Made by a program: the position numbers and the translations under genes | Shown: positions 5,945-7,875 of the stretch, piece by piece | Position numbering within the stretch: position 1 is the stretch's first letter | Layout of the letters: each line of letters begins with the position of its first letter | The notes under the pieces: model-generated | The model's database searches: none | What the model saw: the letters and a program-made list of their open reading frames with translations, nothing else | What the model was told of the DNA's origin: nothing | Assembly: GCA_023436685.1 (NCBI GenBank) | Contig: JAEZIL010000202.1 | Coordinates: 1 to 7,875, forward strand | Reading direction: 5' to 3' | Source of the DNA: Bacteroidota bacterium | Lineage (GTDB): Bacteria; Bacteroidota; Bacteroidia; Chitinophagales; Chitinophagaceae | Length of the DNA: 7,875 nt

Positions 5945-6481
5945 ATGAGAAAAAACATTTTGACTTTCGGAATTATTGCAGGGCTGATTGTATCGATATT
6001 TATGGTGGTTTCAATTGCCATATGTTATAGTAGCGGCAATTTTGGTGAGGGCAGTATGGAGGCAGGTTATGCCAGCATGATAATTGCTTTTTCCTTCATT
6101 GTTGTAGCTATTAAAAATTTTCGCGATAAATATAACAATGGCGTTATCAGTTTTGGCAAAGCATTCCAGATCGGGCTTTTTATAAGTTTGATCGCTTCTA
6201 CCTTCTATGTTGTAACCTGGCTGATATATTTCTATAATTTCGTTCCCGATTTTATGGATAAGTATGGCGATCTAATGATAAAGCAGGCTTCTCAAAAAGG
6301 GCTAAGTGCTTTAGAGCTGCAAAAAGAAACTGAAAAAATTGCCAAGATGAGGGAAATGTACAAGAACCCATTATTCGTAATATTGTTTACATATGTAGAA
6401 GTACTACCTGTGGGGCTATTAGTTACTGTGGTAGCGTCGCTAATTTTAAAAAAGAAAAGCAGGAATATAGTGCAGGCTTAG
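5945..6481 (+). CDS. DUF4199 four-helix membrane protein
   Basis: A 178-residue inner-membrane protein of unknown function with the DUF4199 layout, a family common in Bacteroidota. Predicted membrane helices lie at about 5-28, 40-57, 73-97 and 142-167. A charged, helix-prone extramembrane segment (about 101-140, rich in Lys and Glu) separates helices three and four. The block ISFGKAFQIGLFISLIASTFY (68-88) before and within helix three is the most family-like part. No catalytic motif is seen. It follows the membrane LuxR-type gene by 110 bases on the same strand, and the dyad and repeat in that gap suggest it may be regulated by its neighbour. The start ATG opens directly into a lysine-flanked helix and is secure. 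Confidence 0.85.
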   Translation: MRKNILTFGIIAGLIVSIFMVVSIAICYSSGNFGEGSMEAGYASMIIAFSFIVVAIKNFRDKYNNGVISFGKAFQIGLFISLIASTFYVVTWLIYFYNFVPDFMDKYGDLMIKQASQKGLSALELQKETEKIAKMREMYKNPLFVILFTYVEVLPVGLLVTVVASLILKKKSRNIVQA

Positions 6482-6496
6482 CAGGTAATTCACTAA

Positions 6497-6531
6497 AACG
6501 AGAAGGTGCGGTATTACCGCACCTTCTCGTT
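6497..6531. terminator. Strong bidirectional terminator hairpin
   Basis: AACGAGAAGGTGCGGTA (6497-6513) and its exact reverse complement (6515-6531) flank a single base, giving a 16-bp stem with a 3-base loop. It starts 16 bases after the DUF4199 stop, and its other arm includes the first two bases of the TAA stop triplet of the convergent membrane-protein gene. It therefore probably ends transcripts from both sides, though the T runs are short. Confidence 0.85.
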
Positions 6532-7672
6532 AGTTACTGGCTACCAACTTATTTTGATTGGCGGCCAGGTACATTTGTATTTGGGTGATGTCATTTAGCA
6601 TCGATATGTTATCATAATTACTCCATTGAGAAGGAGATGCTTCCAAAATGCTCCAGGCAACAGGTATTTTTTTATTGCTGGTTACATTGTTATAGTTAGT
6701 TACATTCTGTTTCAGATCCATCATTCGTTTAAAACCTGCTTGGTTGTTCTCAAAACTATTACCCAATCTTAATTCAGGGAAGTTGGCTATGTTGAGGTAG
6801 TTGGCAGGAAGTGTTGGTTGACCAATCGTTTTTTGAAGCACTATTTCTTTTAGTTCTTTACAGTTCCTGTCTATGTCTGTAGCAAGCTTATCGGTACTAT
6901 TTACCTGCTGCATGGCATAGCTACCCCGGTGCTGCATCATTTCCAGCAGTTGCTCGTTTTGCAGGTAAGTATGTGCTGTATCGCTTTTCTTACCGTATAT
7001 ATTGGTGAGGCTTAGCTGTATGCCAAAAGCTCCTACCAATAAAACGGTAGAAACTATTGTATTCACCTTTGTTTCGGGGTTTCTGATACCTGTGAAGAAA
7101 TAAACAGGTATAAAGATAGTAAGTGCTATTACCAGCATTGATACCCACATAATGTTGGCGCCCGGCCAGTGCATTATTTTGAACAACATTGCCAGGCAGT
7201 ATAACATGCCCAGGCAAGTGCCAAGCCCCAATATGAGCTTATCTCGTGCTGTATTGGTTTCACGTATTTTTAGGATAAATAATAATGGAAGGAATACAAA
7301 TGATAGTATTGCGAACCCTAGTACTAATATTACAGCAGCACCGGGCAGGTGCAGCACTTTTAATATAGAGCCAATAATAAAGGCTGCTGCAGATAGCGCT
7401 CCACTTACAAACATGAACTTTCTCATTGAATAGTAGTTTTTAAACGTTAATAAATTGATGGTTTCCTCTTCTATCTCACGCAGCTCTTTTTTATAGAACT
7501 GCGTGATAACCGACCGGTAGAAGAGCTCAAAGTCATCACCCTCTTTGAGATTTTGCTCAATGATGCAACAGACATGATCCAGGAGGTTTAACTGCAGGTC
7601 CTCCATTTCAACACCATTACGTCTAATGTCGTTGAGGATATAATCTATTTGCTGGTCACTGATGCAATACAT
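6530..7672 (-). CDS. Five-helix membrane protein with duplicated GldL-like KxxHxPGA motif
   Basis: A 380-residue protein of unknown function. The N-terminal 80 residues are cytoplasmic-looking and helical (SDQQIDYILNDIRRNG, then LLDHVCC). Predicted membrane helices lie at about 86-104, 112-135, 145-164, 172-194 and 203-222. The remaining 155 residues are hydrophilic, Asn/Gln-rich and probably outside the membrane. Two copies of one unit are visible: ILKVLHLPGA (103-112) and LFKIMHWPGA (163-172), each placed between two helices. The second closely resembles the motif of GldL, the gliding and type IX secretion motor protein. The helices after both motifs lack the membrane Glu that GldL carries there, so a proton-driven motor role is unlikely. 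The ATG overlaps the PadR stop (TAATG), so PadR and this protein are co-expressed. The pairing recalls PadR repressors that control a neighbouring membrane protein. Confidence 0.8.
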   Translation of the reverse strand: MYCISDQQIDYILNDIRRNGVEMEDLQLNLLDHVCCIIEQNLKEGDDFELFYRSVITQFYKKELREIEEETINLLTFKNYYSMRKFMFVSGALSAAAFIIGSILKVLHLPGAAVILVLGFAILSFVFLPLLFILKIRETNTARDKLILGLGTCLGMLYCLAMLFKIMHWPGANIMWVSMLVIALTIFIPVYFFTGIRNPETKVNTIVSTVLLVGAFGIQLSLTNIYGKKSDTAHTYLQNEQLLEMMQHRGSYAMQQVNSTDKLATDIDRNCKELKEIVLQKTIGQPTLPANYLNIANFPELRLGNSFENNQAGFKRMMDLKQNVTNYNNVTSNKKIPVAWSILEASPSQWSNYDNISMLNDITQIQMYLAANQNKLVASN

Positions 7673-7875
7673 TATGCTGTCTTGGTTTTAAGGTCAAGCA
7701 GAAATATCATTGTGTTTACGAAATCGGCAAATTCACTTACTTTTTCTTTAGTCTTAGCTTTGCCGCTGGGGCTAAGTGTATAATACTTACGCACCCGTTT
7801 GCCAATATATTCAAGCTCGGTGGTCACTAATCCCTCGCTTTCTAACGCATGTAGTGTTGGGTATAGTGCACCCTC
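7672..7875 (-). CDS. PadR-family transcriptional regulator, N-terminus cut off by the window
   Basis: The last 67 residues of a PadR-type winged-helix regulator, read from the window edge to the TAA at 7672-7674. The first visible residues, EGALYPTLHALESEGLVTTE, are the typical PadR end of the recognition helix. They are followed by the wing (GKRVRKYYTLSPSGK) and a C-terminal helix (VSEFADFVNTMIFLL). The short C-terminal helix suggests the small subfamily of about 100-110 residues, which dimerises by that helix. The stop overlaps the next gene's ATG by one base. The DNA-binding helices and promoter are outside the window. It probably represses its own two-gene operon, as is common for PadR proteins, but that is inference. 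Confidence 0.9.
   Translation of the reverse strand, partial: EGALYPTLHALESEGLVTTELEYIGKRVRKYYTLSPSGKAKTKEKVSEFADFVNTMIFLLDLKTKTA

Noticed and set aside
7152..7433. Plus-strand open frame opposite the GldL-like gene
   Set aside because: No recognisable protein; it is a shadow of the membrane protein on the other strand.

Overview
The window reads as ordinary chromosome from a member of the Bacteroidota, perhaps near the Chitinophagaceae (family placement is a guess). The reasons are a glucosaminidase-LysM wall enzyme of a kind common there, a DUF4199 membrane protein, a protein with GldL-type 'KxxHxPGA' motifs, start codons mostly without a Shine-Dalgarno sequence, and several exact matches to the Bacteroidota -7 promoter box TAnnTTTG.

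Left part (1-4016). A 5'-truncated glucosaminidase/LysM gene is coupled by TAATG to hpt (hypoxanthine phosphoribosyltransferase). It converges on mqnD (1,4-dihydroxy-6-naphthoate synthase, futalosine route to menaquinone), and the two genes share their stop region. Divergent from mqnD is a two-gene unit of a VOC/glyoxalase-fold protein and a DUF1543 protein, 4 bases apart.

Middle part (4017-5360). An AT-rich orphan PIN-domain gene lies directly 3' of a tRNA-Pro(GGG) gene on the same strand, separated from it by a hairpin terminator. It has a promoter box and a dyad touching its start codon. This is the most accessory-looking segment, although no integrase, antitoxin or att repeat is visible.

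Right part (5361-7875). A small LuxR-type HTH protein with two N-terminal membrane segments is followed by a DUF4199 four-helix membrane protein. The gap between them carries a 12-base direct repeat and a nested dyad. A 17-base perfect hairpin closes this side. Converging from the right is a PadR-type repressor (cut by the window edge), coupled by TAATG to a five-helix membrane protein whose duplicated motif resembles GldL but lacks the membrane glutamate of the GldL motor.

No CRISPR array, insertion sequence, rRNA or integrase is visible. I see no convincing new multi-gene system. The best candidates for follow-up are the PadR/GldL-like pair, the membrane-tethered LuxR/DUF4199 pair and the orphan PIN gene. 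No gene-free stretch exceeds 300 bases.
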